The notes: generated by a model not told the origin, from the sequence alone. Counted from the stretch's first letter, positions 15,506 to 24,364 are shown. The stretch is 64,000 nucleotides of DNA from Clostridia bacterium (GCA_900766585.1 CAAFVV010000028.1:13351-77350); one strand, 5' to 3'. A program made the numbers and translations.

Positions 15506-16408
15506 ATGATGCCTGTCACTGCCCCCGTTCCCGCCGACCACGGCGCTGTGCGGGGTATGCTCTGCGCGCTGCGGGCGCGCTACCGTTTTTTGGACAGCTG
15601 GCCGATCGGCGAAAGCGTGTGCGGCCGGGAGCTGTACTGCCTGCGAATCGGCACCGGGCGGGACGCCATTCTCTACGCCGCAGCGTTTCACGGGCAGGAA
15701 TGGATCACCTCGCTTGTGCTGCTGCGCTTCTGCGAGGAGCTTTGCGCCGCTCTGGACGGCGACGGCCGCTTCGCCGACATGGATTTTGCCAAAGCCATGA
15801 CGGGACGCAGTCTCTACCTCGTGCCGCAGGTCAATCCCGACGGCGTGGAAATCGCGCTCCACGGCTCCGTCTCCGCAGGCGGCTATGCCGGCGCCGTCGC
15901 GGCACTCTCGGGCGATACGCCGGGGCTGTGGCAAGCCAACGCCTGCGGTGTGGATCTCAACCACAACTACCCCGCGGGCTGGGAGATGCTTGCCGCCGCC
16001 GAGGAAGCGGCGGGCATTACAGGTCCCTCCCCGCGGCAGTGGCGCGGACCCGCACCAGAAAGCGAGCCGGAAACACGCGCCATGACCGCACTCTGCCGCC
16101 GCCATCGCTTCCGCCATGTGCTGGCGCTGCACGCGCAGGGCGAGGAGATCTACTGGCGCTACGGCAACCGCACGCCGCCGCAGTCCCACCTCATGGCGGA
16201 GGTCATGGCGGTATCGAGCGGCTACACCGCCGCCGAGCCGACCGGACTCGCCTCCCACGGCGGATTTAAGGACTGGTTCATCGAGGAGACCGGCCGTCCC
16301 GGCTTCACGGTCGAGTGCGGGCGCGGGAAAAACCCGCTCCCGCTCGACGACTTCGAGCCGCTGTATGAGCGGCTGCGGGAAATGCTCGCCATTTTGCTGC
16401 TGATGTAG
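15506..16408 (+). CDS. M14 family zinc carboxypeptidase
   Basis: This 300-residue peptidase has the M14 metal site: H62 and E65 in FHGQEW, and the second His in LALHAQGEE. The substrate-binding segment VDLNHNYPAGW and the catalytic Glu in FTVECGRGKNP are also present. The closest known functions are gamma-D-glutamyl-diaminopimelate peptidases that trim peptidoglycan peptides. No signal peptide is visible, so it may act on recycled muropeptides in the cytoplasm or on the forespore side. The start has AAAGGA upstream, and a strong terminator follows. Confidence 0.88.
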   Translation: MMPVTAPVPADHGAVRGMLCALRARYRFLDSWPIGESVCGRELYCLRIGTGRDAILYAAAFHGQEWITSLVLLRFCEELCAALDGDGRFADMDFAKAMTGRSLYLVPQVNPDGVEIALHGSVSAGGYAGAVAALSGDTPGLWQANACGVDLNHNYPAGWEMLAAAEEAAGITGPSPRQWRGPAPESEPETRAMTALCRRHRFRHVLALHAQGEEIYWRYGNRTPPQSHLMAEVMAVSSGYTAAEPTGLASHGGFKDWFIEETGRPGFTVECGRGKNPLPLDDFEPLYERLREMLAILLLM

Positions 16409-16439
16409 CGGCGCACGCATCCTGCCGTCGCCCGATAAA

Positions 16440-16474
16440 AATCCCGCCGCACCGGAAATCGGTGCGGCGGGATT
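16440..16474. terminator. Bidirectional terminator between M14 peptidase and PrsA-like genes
   Basis: AATCCCGCCGCACCG (16440-16454) pairs perfectly with CGGTGCGGCGGGATT (16460-16474), followed by CTGTTTTTG. Confidence 0.9.
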
Positions 16475-16487
16475 CTGTTTTTGCACC

Positions 16488-17729
16488 TTATTTGTTACGG
16501 AAATCCTTGATCGTCGCCATCCGGATCGCACGCTTGTTCTCTTTCACATCGAGCTTCGCGATCACTTCTTCAACCTCTTTGTTGAACTCCTCAAAGGCGA
16601 TGCCGTAGATCACGTTCTCGCGCTCATCCTCGAATTTATACGCGCCGATGCCCTTTTCGGGATCCATGCGCAGCACCAGCGCTGCCGTCAGCGTGGTCGA
16701 GCCTTTTTTGTAGGTGATGACCTGTGCTTCGCCGATCTTGACCTTTTTCAGCGCATTAGTGAAATCCTCGTCGCCCGCAGCATCCACCGTCGTATTTTTA
16801 CGGTTTTCGTCCTTCTCTTCCTCTTTGTCCTTGCTGCTGTCGTCCGACTTGTCGCTGCTTGACGTATCGTCCGCGGTCGTCGCCTTCGTGGTGGCCGCCG
16901 TGGTGTCCTCCGTCGTGGTCGAAGCGGTCGTGGACGCCGCCGTGGTCGACGTTGTGCCGCCCGTCGTAGTGGTCGTGGAGGTATCGTTATCCTTGGTATA
17001 CTGCGCGATCACTGCGTCAAAGTCGCCGGACTTCTTATACTGTTCCAGATACTTGTTCAGGTTATCCTTGATCTTTTTCTGCCCCGCCTCGTCGAGATCC
17101 GCCTTGTTGTCATCCTGCATCGTGACCTCGATGATCTTATAGCTGAGGTAGTTATCATCGAAATAGCTGCGGATCTTATCGTCCGCGACGGCGCGCTCGC
17201 CGCCCTTGTCATACAGCCCGTAGAACAGCGCGTTCTCGTTGAGGCTGTAGGTCTCGCTCGCCTTGATATAGCGCTTGAGCGTGAAGCCCATGTCGATCGC
17301 GGACTTGCCGGTCATCGGATCGAGCTTGGACGTGTCGGTCATGCCCTCAAAATTCTTCTCCAGCTCCTTGACCTTATCCTCGCTCACCGACAGCCCGTAT
17401 TTTTCCAGCAACTCAGAGATCGCCTTCTGGCGCACCATCGTGTCCACCGTGACGCGCTTGAGATAGTCCTCGAGCTTTAGCGTCTCCTCTTTATAGGTGA
17501 ACGTCCGGGACATCACGTCCGTCCCCATCTGCTCATAATAGTACAGATAGCGGTTGTAGTAGATGTTGTAATACGAGGTGTAGAGATAAGCCAGATAGTC
17601 GCCCATCTCATACGTCACATCGTCCACGGTCAGTGCCACGTCCGGTGTGGAGCATCCACCCAGAAGCAGACCGCCCGCCGCCAGCACAACACACAGCGCA
17701 AGCGCCAGTACACGTTTTGCGATACTCAT
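16488..17729 (-). CDS. PrsA/SurA-like foldase lipoprotein with a Thr/Ser-rich acidic insert
   Basis: This 413-residue lipoprotein has a signal peptide and lipobox (LLLGGC). The N-terminal half resembles the SurA/PrsA chaperone module (VDDVTYEMGDYLAYLY, then VRQKAISELLEKYGLSVSEDKVKELE). From about residue 255 to 325 runs a low-complexity stretch of Thr, Ser, Ala, then Asp, Lys and Glu. A degraded parvulin-like segment follows (ALKKVKIGEAQVITY). Such proteins help exported proteins fold outside the membrane; proline isomerase activity is uncertain here. The start is the ATG after GGGAGGACTACCGCT, with a clear promoter upstream. Confidence 0.78.
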   Translation of the reverse strand: MSIAKRVLALALCVVLAAGGLLLGGCSTPDVALTVDDVTYEMGDYLAYLYTSYYNIYYNRYLYYYEQMGTDVMSRTFTYKEETLKLEDYLKRVTVDTMVRQKAISELLEKYGLSVSEDKVKELEKNFEGMTDTSKLDPMTGKSAIDMGFTLKRYIKASETYSLNENALFYGLYDKGGERAVADDKIRSYFDDNYLSYKIIEVTMQDDNKADLDEAGQKKIKDNLNKYLEQYKKSGDFDAVIAQYTKDNDTSTTTTTGGTTSTTAASTTASTTTEDTTAATTKATTADDTSSSDKSDDSSKDKEEEKDENRKNTTVDAAGDEDFTNALKKVKIGEAQVITYKKGSTTLTAALVLRMDPEKGIGAYKFEDERENVIYGIAFEEFNKEVEEVIAKLDVKENKRAIRMATIKDFRNK

Positions 17730-17765
17730 AGCGGTAGTCCTCCCGATAATAGCCTTGATTTGTCT

Positions 17766-17794
17766 ATTATACACGATTCGGGAGATTTTGTCCA
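17766..17794 (-). promoter_or_regulatory. Sigma-A promoter of the PrsA-like gene
   Basis: TGGACA (17789-17794), 17 bp, TATAAT (17766-17771) on the minus strand, 37 bp upstream of the start codon. Confidence 0.8.
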
Positions 17795-17858
17795 CTGTTT
17801 TCTTTCCTAGTTTTCTCCTATATTTTTGGCGTTTCTGCCCATATGCCGTTTTTCTCCC

Positions 17859-20447
17859 TCAGATATCGCCTTTTCTCCCGCACAGCAGCTTGCGCAGCAG
17901 GTCGGCGGGCCACACGGTCGCGGCAAGCAGAAACACGCGGAACAGCTCGCCCGCCCGCAGCGGCGCCGTGCGGAACATGCTCCCGCCGAAATAAATCATC
18001 AGCAGCTGGATCACGGACACCGCCGCCATGATCCACACAAAGGCGGGATTCTTCCGCAGGTGGGCGGTCGGGTTCAGCCGGTCGGTGCGGGCATTGAAGC
18101 TGTTGCAGATGCCGCAGAAGATGAACAGCGCAAAGAAGCCGGTCAGAAACGCTACGGGGCGGTCACAGCCGCCGAACATTCCCCGCACGGCGGGATGCGC
18201 CAGAAACACCGTGCACAGCCCGACGGTATACAGTCCCATGCCGCCGATCTGCGCGAGCATGCCGCCGGTCAACACCGGCTCCTCGCGGGATTTGGGCGGC
18301 TCCTCGAGGTATTCCGGCAGCGGCGGCTCCCCCGCAAACGCCAGTCCCGCCAGCGCGTCCATGATCAGGTTGATCCACAGCATCTGGATCACCGTCACCG
18401 GCGCGTCGATGCCGATAAACGGGCCGATCAGCGACACCCCGACAGCACAGAGATTCATCGTGAGCTGAAACACCAGAAATTTGCGGATACTCTTGAAAAT
18501 CGTGCGCCCGTACAGCACGGCGCGCACGATGGAGGCGATATTGTCGTCCAGAATGACGATATCCCCCGCCTCCCGCGCCACAACCGTGCCGGACCCCATG
18601 GCGAAGCCGACATCCGCCACTTTAAGCGCGGGTGCGTCGTTTACGCCGTCGCCGGTCATGCCGACCACCAGCCCCGCCTGCTGCGATACGCGGATCAGGC
18701 GGCTTTTGTCGGTCGGCACCGCCCGTGCCACGACCCGCAAAGCGGGCAGGCGGGCGCGCAGCGCGTCATCCGGCAGCCGTTCCAGCTCCGCCGCCGTAAT
18801 CACGCCGGTGCCCTCCTCGCCGGGCAGCAGCACGCCCGCCTCGCGGGCAATGGCGCAGGCGGTCTCGCGGCTGTCGCCCGTCACCATCACGGTCTGTATG
18901 CCCGCCCGCCGCAGCGCCGCGACGGCGGGCTTTGCCTCCGGCCGCAGGTCATCCCGCAGACCGAGCAGCGCCACCAGCGTCAGCTCGGGCAGTCTGCCGT
19001 CTGTCGGCGCTTTGCGGCAGACCGCGAGCGCCAGCACCCGCATGGCACGGGCGGTCATCTCCCGGTATGCCTGTGTCAGCGGACGACGGTCGGCAAGCGG
19101 CTGCACATACCCGTCGCGATCCACATACCACCGGCAGGCGGGCAGCAGCCGGTCGGGCGCGCCCTTGATCAGCCATTCTCCGCCCGCCTGCGGCTGCGCC
19201 GCTGCCCATTTTCGCGCGCTGTCAAACGGCACGGACGCCGACGGCTCCCGCCCGCTGCGTCCGCCGAAGCGCAGAAGCGCCCGATCGGTGGCGTTGCTGC
19301 CGAGCACAAGACTACCGCTGCGGCGACTGCCGTTGTTATCGCAGCAGCCACACGCCACATACCGCCACCACTGCGGCGCCATTTTGCGGGCGGCGTCCCG
19401 GCTGTCGTACCCCTCGCCGTCGCCCTGCACCGCGCGGCAGACCTCCGGCTCGCCCCGCGTCAGCGTGCCGGTCTTGTCGGTAAACAGAATATTGAGACTG
19501 CCCGAGGTCTCGACCCCGACCAGCTTACGCACCAGTACCCGATCTCGCAGCATCCGCCGCATATTGGCGGACAGCACCACCGTGATCATCATCGGCAGCC
19601 CCTCCGGCACCGCAACCACGACCACGGTGATCGCCAGCGTGACCGCATGCAGCAGAAGCGAAAACAACCCCGCCGGGTCGGCAATAGCTGCAGAGAGCGC
19701 CGACGGGGTCATCCCGTATTCCCGGATCAGCCCGTGAAGCAGATCCGACAGGCCGACCAAAACCGCCGCCGCATAGCCAAGGCGGCTGAGCTGCCGCGCC
19801 AACACGGTCAGCCGCGCCTTCAGCGGGCTTTCCCTCGTCTCCTCCTGCACCTCCTGCGCCAAGCGGCCGTACAGTGTCTGATCGCCGACGCGCTGCACGG
19901 TCATGACGCCCTCGCCCGCGCAGATGACGGCGCCGCGCGGCAATTCCCGCTCGCCGTCCGCCGCACGCCTGACCTCGCGGCTCTCGCCGTTAAGCGCCGA
20001 CAGACTCACCCGCACGCTGCCGCGCACCAGCTCGCCGTCGGCGGGGACGCCCTCGCCCGCCGCCACGGCAACCACATCTCCGACGACCACCTCCGCCACC
20101 GGCAGCTCACACAGCCGCCCGTCCCGCCAGACGCGGCACATCGTCCGCTCCGCCTCCTCCCGAATACGGGAAAAGGCAGCTTCGCTCCCCTGCTCGGACA
20201 GAGTGGACACCAGCGTCGCCACCAGCACCGACAGAGCAATGCCCGCCGATTCGTACCAATCGCAGCGGCGGAACAGCAGCACCACGTTGACGCCGAGCGC
20301 GATCAACAGGATGCGGATAATGGGATCCCCGAAATTTTCGAGAAACCGGCGAAAAAAACCGCGCCCCTGCCGGCAGGTCAGCGCGTTGCTCCCCTGCTGC
20401 TCGCGCGATCGGTTTGCCTCCTCCGTTGTCAGCCCCATCTCCCGCAT
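17859..20447 (-). CDS. Cation-transporting P-type ATPase, calcium (P2) type
   Basis: This 862-residue pump has the P2-type layout: about ten transmembrane helices, ion site PEGLP (281-285), phosphorylation motif DKTGTLT with D324, nucleotide-domain KGAPDRLL, TGDS and TGDGVNDAPALK. It would export Ca2+ or a related ion using ATP. One motif is unusual: the actuator-domain TGES is NGES (153-156), with the key Glu kept. The start is the ATG at 20447 after GGGGGGAGCCGT; an in-frame ATG 63 bp upstream lacks a site. It stands alone between convergent and divergent genes. Confidence 0.93.
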   Translation of the reverse strand: MREMGLTTEEANRSREQQGSNALTCRQGRGFFRRFLENFGDPIIRILLIALGVNVVLLFRRCDWYESAGIALSVLVATLVSTLSEQGSEAAFSRIREEAERTMCRVWRDGRLCELPVAEVVVGDVVAVAAGEGVPADGELVRGSVRVSLSALNGESREVRRAADGERELPRGAVICAGEGVMTVQRVGDQTLYGRLAQEVQEETRESPLKARLTVLARQLSRLGYAAAVLVGLSDLLHGLIREYGMTPSALSAAIADPAGLFSLLLHAVTLAITVVVVAVPEGLPMMITVVLSANMRRMLRDRVLVRKLVGVETSGSLNILFTDKTGTLTRGEPEVCRAVQGDGEGYDSRDAARKMAPQWWRYVACGCCDNNGSRRSGSLVLGSNATDRALLRFGGRSGREPSASVPFDSARKWAAAQPQAGGEWLIKGAPDRLLPACRWYVDRDGYVQPLADRRPLTQAYREMTARAMRVLALAVCRKAPTDGRLPELTLVALLGLRDDLRPEAKPAVAALRRAGIQTVMVTGDSRETACAIAREAGVLLPGEEGTGVITAAELERLPDDALRARLPALRVVARAVPTDKSRLIRVSQQAGLVVGMTGDGVNDAPALKVADVGFAMGSGTVVAREAGDIVILDDNIASIVRAVLYGRTIFKSIRKFLVFQLTMNLCAVGVSLIGPFIGIDAPVTVIQMLWINLIMDALAGLAFAGEPPLPEYLEEPPKSREEPVLTGGMLAQIGGMGLYTVGLCTVFLAHPAVRGMFGGCDRPVAFLTGFFALFIFCGICNSFNARTDRLNPTAHLRKNPAFVWIMAAVSVIQLLMIYFGGSMFRTAPLRAGELFRVFLLAATVWPADLLRKLLCGRKGDI

Positions 20448-20648
20448 ACGGCTCCCCCCTTGTCCTTGCTGCATTGTATGAGAAAAGCGCCCCCGATATG
20501 CCGGCGGCATTTTTTCAAAAGGGCAATTTGCCTATTTCATCCAAAAGAAAGGGAAATGGTGAAGGAAACTTCGTAAGCGGGCAGCTGGCTGTTTTGCCGA
20601 TTCTGTGCTATACTTATGGGTAATGACCGATCCAAAGGAGGTACGCCT

Positions 20649-21041
20649 GTGGAACCGTGTGTCCTACTCTATGCCCTGCCGCCTGAGGAGGCCGCCACCG
20701 TTTCAGCCGTCTGCGCCGCTGAGGGCTTCTCCGTACACACCGTACCGCCCGCGCAGTACGGTCTGACGCTCGAACAGGCTGCCGGTCTCGCCTCTGTACC
20801 GTCCGCCCCGCCTCCGCCGCGCTCTGCGCTACTCACCCCGATGCTGCTCTTCGTCTGGCTATCTCCGGACGACCGCGACCGGCTGCTCGACGTCCTGCGG
20901 CAGCGGCAGCTCGCCGTCGATGCCCGCAAGGCGGTGCTGACGGCAGCCAACCGCCGCTGGAATGCCTGCCGCCTCTCCCGCGCACTGCAGGCGGAGCATA
21001 CCGCACTTCACCCACGGAAAGGAGTCTCCCGCCATGAATAA
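20649..21041 (+). CDS. DUF3783 domain protein
   Basis: This 130-residue cytoplasmic protein carries the DUF3783 pattern at its C-terminus (LDVLRQRQLAVDARKAVLTAANRRWN, then LQAEH). Its function is not known. The start is the GTG preceded by AAAGGAGG seven bases upstream; an earlier in-frame ATG at 20616 lies just after a TATACT box and has no site. It overlaps the PTS IIC-like gene by eight bases, so the two are translationally coupled and may be linked in function. Confidence 0.8.
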   Translation: MEPCVLLYALPPEEAATVSAVCAAEGFSVHTVPPAQYGLTLEQAAGLASVPSAPPPPRSALLTPMLLFVWLSPDDRDRLLDVLRQRQLAVDARKAVLTAANRRWNACRLSRALQAEHTALHPRKGVSRHE

Positions 21042-22104
21042 GATCAAAGCATTCCTCGCCCGCAAGGACATCGTTTTCTCTGCCCGCCGTTACGGCATAG
21101 ACGCACTCGGCGCCATGGCACAGGGACTGTTTTGCTCCCTGCTCATCGGCACGATCATCCGCACGCTCGGTCAGCAGCTGCATCTGCAGTTTCTGACCGA
21201 CATCGGCGTATATGCCATGGCGGTATCCGGTCCCGCCATGGCGATCGCCATCGGCTACGCGCTCAAATGCCCGCCCATGGTGCTGTTTTCGCTTGCCGCC
21301 GTCGGCTGGGCAGCCAATGCCGAGGGCGGCGCGGGTGGTCCGCTCGCGGTACTGGTCATCGCCATCATTGCCGCGGAATGCGGAAAAGCCGTCAGCAAGG
21401 AGACAAAGATCGACATTCTGGTCCCTCCCGCTGTGACCATTCTGGTCGGCGTGGCACTGGCCAAGCTGATCGCCCCGCCGATCGGCGAGGGCGCACGGCT
21501 GTTCGGTCTGGTCATCGATCAAGCCACCAAGCTGCAGCCGTTCTGGATGGGCATTGCCGTGTCGGTGCTTGTCGGCATCGCGCTGACGCTGCCGATCTCC
21601 AGCGCCGCCATCTGTGCGAGCTTCGGGCTGACCGGGCTGGCAGGCGGCGCCGCCGTCGCGGGCTGCTGTGCCCAGATGATCGGCTTTGCCGTCATGAGCT
21701 TCCGTGAGAACCGTTTCGGCGGACTGGTCTCCCAGGGACTCGGCACCTCCATGCTGCAGATGCCGAACATCGTCCGCAACCCGCGCATCTGGATCCCGCC
21801 CATCGTCGCCTCGGCGATCACCGGCCCGATTGCGACCTGCGTGTTCCGGCTGGAGATGAACGGCGCCGCCATCAATTCCGGCATGGGCACCTGCGGCCTG
21901 TGCGGACAGATCGGCGTTTGGACAGGCTGGCTCTCCCCCTCTGAGGAGGCTGTCGCCAAGGGAGCTGCCGCCATAGCACCGACCGCCTTCGACTGGGTCG
22001 GACTCGTGCTGATCTCCTTTGTGCTGCCCGCCCTGCTCTGCTGGCTCGGCGGCCTGCTGCTGCGCAGGATCGGCTGGATCCGCGAAAACGACCTGAAGCT
22101 CTGA
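21034..22104 (+). CDS. PTS transporter subunit IIC-like membrane protein (PTS_EIIC_2 family)
   Basis: This 356-residue protein has about nine hydrophobic helices and Gly-rich turns and matches the PTS_EIIC_2 family (YGIDALGAMAQGLFCSLLIGTII, later GLGTSMLQMPNIVRNPRIWIPP and FRLEMNGAAINSGMGTCGLCGQ). These proteins look like the sugar-translocating unit of a phosphotransferase system. No IIA or IIB gene lies nearby, so it may take up its substrate by another mechanism. The start overlaps the DUF3783 gene, and an SGNH hydrolase follows by 24 bp. Confidence 0.85.
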   Translation: MNKIKAFLARKDIVFSARRYGIDALGAMAQGLFCSLLIGTIIRTLGQQLHLQFLTDIGVYAMAVSGPAMAIAIGYALKCPPMVLFSLAAVGWAANAEGGAGGPLAVLVIAIIAAECGKAVSKETKIDILVPPAVTILVGVALAKLIAPPIGEGARLFGLVIDQATKLQPFWMGIAVSVLVGIALTLPISSAAICASFGLTGLAGGAAVAGCCAQMIGFAVMSFRENRFGGLVSQGLGTSMLQMPNIVRNPRIWIPPIVASAITGPIATCVFRLEMNGAAINSGMGTCGLCGQIGVWTGWLSPSEEAVAKGAAAIAPTAFDWVGLVLISFVLPALLCWLGGLLLRRIGWIRENDLKL

Positions 22105-22128
22105 TTCCCCTGAAAGGAGACAAGCGGT

Positions 22129-22857
22129 ATGCATATTCAGGAAAAGCTCTCCATGGACTTTCAGGGGCTTTTGGATAACGGCCCCATCTGTATTGCCGCG
22201 TTCGGCGACAGCGTCACACACGGCGCTCTCGGAAACGGCGAGATGAGCTATGAGACCGTATACTGGAACCGTCTGCGGCAAAAAATCAACGCATTGCGAG
22301 ACTACGTTCCGGTCAACGTCATCAATGCGGGCATCGGCGGCGTGACAGCCGCCATGTCGGTCAGCCGAATGGAGCGGGACGTATTTTCCCACCACCCCGA
22401 CCTCGTTATCCTCTGCTTCGGGCTGAATGACATCAACGGCACCTGTGAAGAATTCACGCAGGCTCTCGCCGCCATGTTTGACGCCTGCAATGCCCACGGC
22501 GTGCAGGCGGTATACATGACTCCGAACATGCTCAACACCTATGTGACGGCTGAAACGCCGCCGGAGCTTCGCGCCTATGCCGAAAAGACCGCCGCCATCC
22601 AAAACGACGGCACCATGGATACGTTCATGCAGGCCGCGCGCCGCACGGCAAAGGAAAAGGGCATCGCCGTCTGCGACTGCTACAGTGCATGGAAAACGCT
22701 CAGCCTTACGCAGGACACCACCGCGCTTCTCGCCAACGGGATCAACCACCCCTGCGCCGAAATGCACGGGCTGTTTGCGCAGATGCTGTTCGATCTGCTG
22801 TTTCCCGACGCTGTTTCAGAGGAAAATCGCGAGACCACCCTATGGCGCGGGGCATGA
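22129..22857 (+). CDS. SGNH/GDSL family hydrolase
   Basis: This 242-residue hydrolase has the four SGNH blocks: FGDSVTHG (nucleophile Ser), INAGIGGVT (Gly), FGLNDIN (Asn) and a C-terminal NGINHPC block with the catalytic His. The usual Asp just before that His is Asn-Gly-Ile-Asn here, a variant also found in related esterases. It probably cleaves an ester, such as an acetyl group on a sugar. There is no signal peptide, so it acts inside the cell, perhaps on a substrate brought in by the preceding IIC-like protein. The ribosome site is AAAGGAGACAAGCGGT. Confidence 0.88.
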   Translation: MHIQEKLSMDFQGLLDNGPICIAAFGDSVTHGALGNGEMSYETVYWNRLRQKINALRDYVPVNVINAGIGGVTAAMSVSRMERDVFSHHPDLVILCFGLNDINGTCEEFTQALAAMFDACNAHGVQAVYMTPNMLNTYVTAETPPELRAYAEKTAAIQNDGTMDTFMQAARRTAKEKGIAVCDCYSAWKTLSLTQDTTALLANGINHPCAEMHGLFAQMLFDLLFPDAVSEENRETTLWRGA

Positions 22858-22879
22858 CCTGCCCGCCGGATAAAAATAC

Positions 22880-22926
22880 AGCGCCGACGCACTGCCGTAC
22901 AGAGGGCAGCGCGCCGGCGCTTTTTC
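22880..22926. terminator. Bidirectional terminator between SGNH hydrolase and parB-like genes
   Basis: AGCGCCG (22880-22886) pairs with CGGCGCT (22915-22921), with inner GCC/GGC pairing. TTTTT follows on the plus strand, and a T-rich run follows on the minus strand. Confidence 0.75.
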
Positions 22927-22951
22927 TATCCGTTTTCTTTCCCGCCCGCTC

Positions 22952-23536
22952 TCACAACAGATAAGCGGGCATATCGTGATCCATACCGGCAGCAGCGCGG
23001 AATTTGCCCTCCCGCACGTCCGCAGCCGCACGGCGCGTGTGGGCGATCTCCTCAAACCGCCGCAACGCCCCGTTTTCGTCCGCCGTCTCAATGACCGTCG
23101 CGGGAACGCGGGAAAGCCCGAGCGCCTTCGCCGCGTCAAGGCGGCGGTAGCCGTCCAGCAGCCACAGTCTGCCGTCCGCCGTGCGGGCAAGCACCAGCGG
23201 CGCTAAAATGCCGTGCGCCTTCACGCTGTCGAGCAGAGCGGAGGGGGCGGCATCCGCCGCCGTCGGCGCGGCGCCGGCCAAAAAGCCGATTGCCTCCGTT
23301 TTGGCCGCCCAAAGCTCCGCCGCAACGCCCGCCTCGGGATACCCTGCGGGCAGCAGCGTCAAAGAGGACAGCTCTGCGGCGATCTTCGCGGGATCGGGCT
23401 TTGAGGACAGCTCTGCGGCGATCTTCGCGGGATCGGGCTTTTTCGCGGACGCGGATGTGCGTGTCTGCTTTTTTTCCTTCTCTGCCGGCGTCACCTGAGC
23501 GGCGGCGCGGGCGATGCTGGCTTTACCGATCGGCAA
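22952..23536 (-). CDS. ParB-like nuclease/CTPase-domain protein lacking the helix-turn-helix
   Basis: This 194-residue protein has a ParB/Srx-like core at about residues 100-150: a GILAPLVL strand, then LLDGYRRLDAAKALGL (the RR pair of ParB is kept in DGYRR, 128-132) and VPATVIE. The N-terminal part is basic and Lys/Ala-rich and contains a perfect 13-residue tandem repeat (33-45 and 46-58). The central HTH and the C-terminal dimerisation domain of chromosomal ParB are absent. Its ATG overlaps the parA-like gene by 14 bp, so the two are made together. Its role as a partition adaptor is inferred from that pairing. Confidence 0.8.
   Translation of the reverse strand: MPIGKASIARAAAQVTPAEKEKKQTRTSASAKKPDPAKIAAELSSKPDPAKIAAELSSLTLLPAGYPEAGVAAELWAAKTEAIGFLAGAAPTAADAAPSALLDSVKAHGILAPLVLARTADGRLWLLDGYRRLDAAKALGLSRVPATVIETADENGALRRFEEIAHTRRAAADVREGKFRAAAGMDHDMPAYLL
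23364..23441. repeat. Perfect 39-bp tandem duplication within the parB-like gene
   Basis: The unit at 23364-23402 is repeated without change at 23403-23441. Because 39 is a multiple of three, the reading frame is kept and 13 residues are doubled. Full identity means the duplication is recent or is being homogenised. Confidence 0.95.
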
Positions 23537-24314
23537 GGGAAACGACCTCCTTTGTTAACTCGCGGTATTCTTTGGCGCTGCGGGTGCCGGACTTATAGGC
23601 GCCCACGGGCTTGCTGTTATCCTGCGCCCACTCGATGGCGCTGTCCACGCGGATATAGCTGTCGAGCAGATGCACGCCCTCGGTCTCGCGCAGCGCCTCG
23701 AGCGTCTGGCGGAAATAGTTTTTCCGCTCATCCACCTTGGTGACGGCGACGCCCATCAGCGACAGCTCCGGATGGATCTGCCGCACCGTGGCGGTGAATT
23801 CCAGCATATTCGCCAGACCGAACAGTCCCCACGGGCTCGCCTCGACCGGGATCAGCAGATGATCCGCCGCACACAGCAGATTCATCACCCAGCCGCCGAG
23901 CGTCGGCGGTGCATCCATCAGGATGAAATCGTATACACCGCTCTGCTTCACCGGCTCCAGACACCGCCGCAGGATCAGCTCGCGCTGCCACTTCGTGAAC
24001 AGCTCGTACTCAATACCGCTCATCAGCGAGGAGGACGGCACAAGATCCAGCCCCTCATACGGCGTTTGGCGGATATAGCCGGTCAGATCGCGCTGCTCCC
24101 GCACCGCCGTATACAGATTCTGCCCGCTGCGGGCAAACTCCAGCACCTCTTCCTCCGGAAAAAAGCAGAGCGAGAGGTTCATCTGCATATCGCCGTCGAT
24201 CAGCAGCACGCGATATCCCATTTTCGACAGCTCATAGCCCACATTGGCACAGGTCGTCGATTTGCCGCTTCCGCCCTTGTTGTTCGCCAAACAGATCGTT
24301 ATCGGTCTTTTCAT
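23523..24314 (-). CDS. ParA/MinD-type ATPase (Soj-like)
   Basis: This 263-residue ATPase has the deviant Walker A motif NNKGGSGKST (11-20), the Walker A-prime DGDMQMNLS and the Walker B stretch FILMDAPPTLGG, as in ParA/Soj. It would bind DNA or a surface in its ATP form and move or place a cargo through its ParB-like partner. The start chosen is the ATG at 24314; a longer frame runs back into the amidase gene. It sits at the end of a run with two cell-wall hydrolase-type genes and is not near any visible replication origin. Confidence 0.9.
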   Translation of the reverse strand: MKRPITICLANNKGGSGKSTTCANVGYELSKMGYRVLLIDGDMQMNLSLCFFPEEEVLEFARSGQNLYTAVREQRDLTGYIRQTPYEGLDLVPSSSLMSGIEYELFTKWQRELILRRCLEPVKQSGVYDFILMDAPPTLGGWVMNLLCAADHLLIPVEASPWGLFGLANMLEFTATVRQIHPELSLMGVAVTKVDERKNYFRQTLEALRETEGVHLLDSYIRVDSAIEWAQDNSKPVGAYKSGTRSAKEYRELTKEVVSLADR

Positions 24315-24364
24315 CCGGCACCACCGTCCTTTGTCCTTCATATTACCCGTTTTTTTCGCAAAAG

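Noticed and set aside
17826..20576. A 916-codon open frame on the plus strand
   Set aside because: It is antisense to the complete P-type ATPase, whose motifs are unmistakable; its His/Arg/Gln/Pro-rich content is typical of an antisense shadow.
20833..22767. A 644-codon open frame on the minus strand
   Set aside because: It is antisense to the DUF3783, PTS IIC-like and SGNH genes, which have good starts and conserved motifs.
22952..24314. Integrated plasmid or phage partition locus
   Set aside because: No replication, integrase or conjugation genes are near, and the pair lies in a run of core genes with matching composition.
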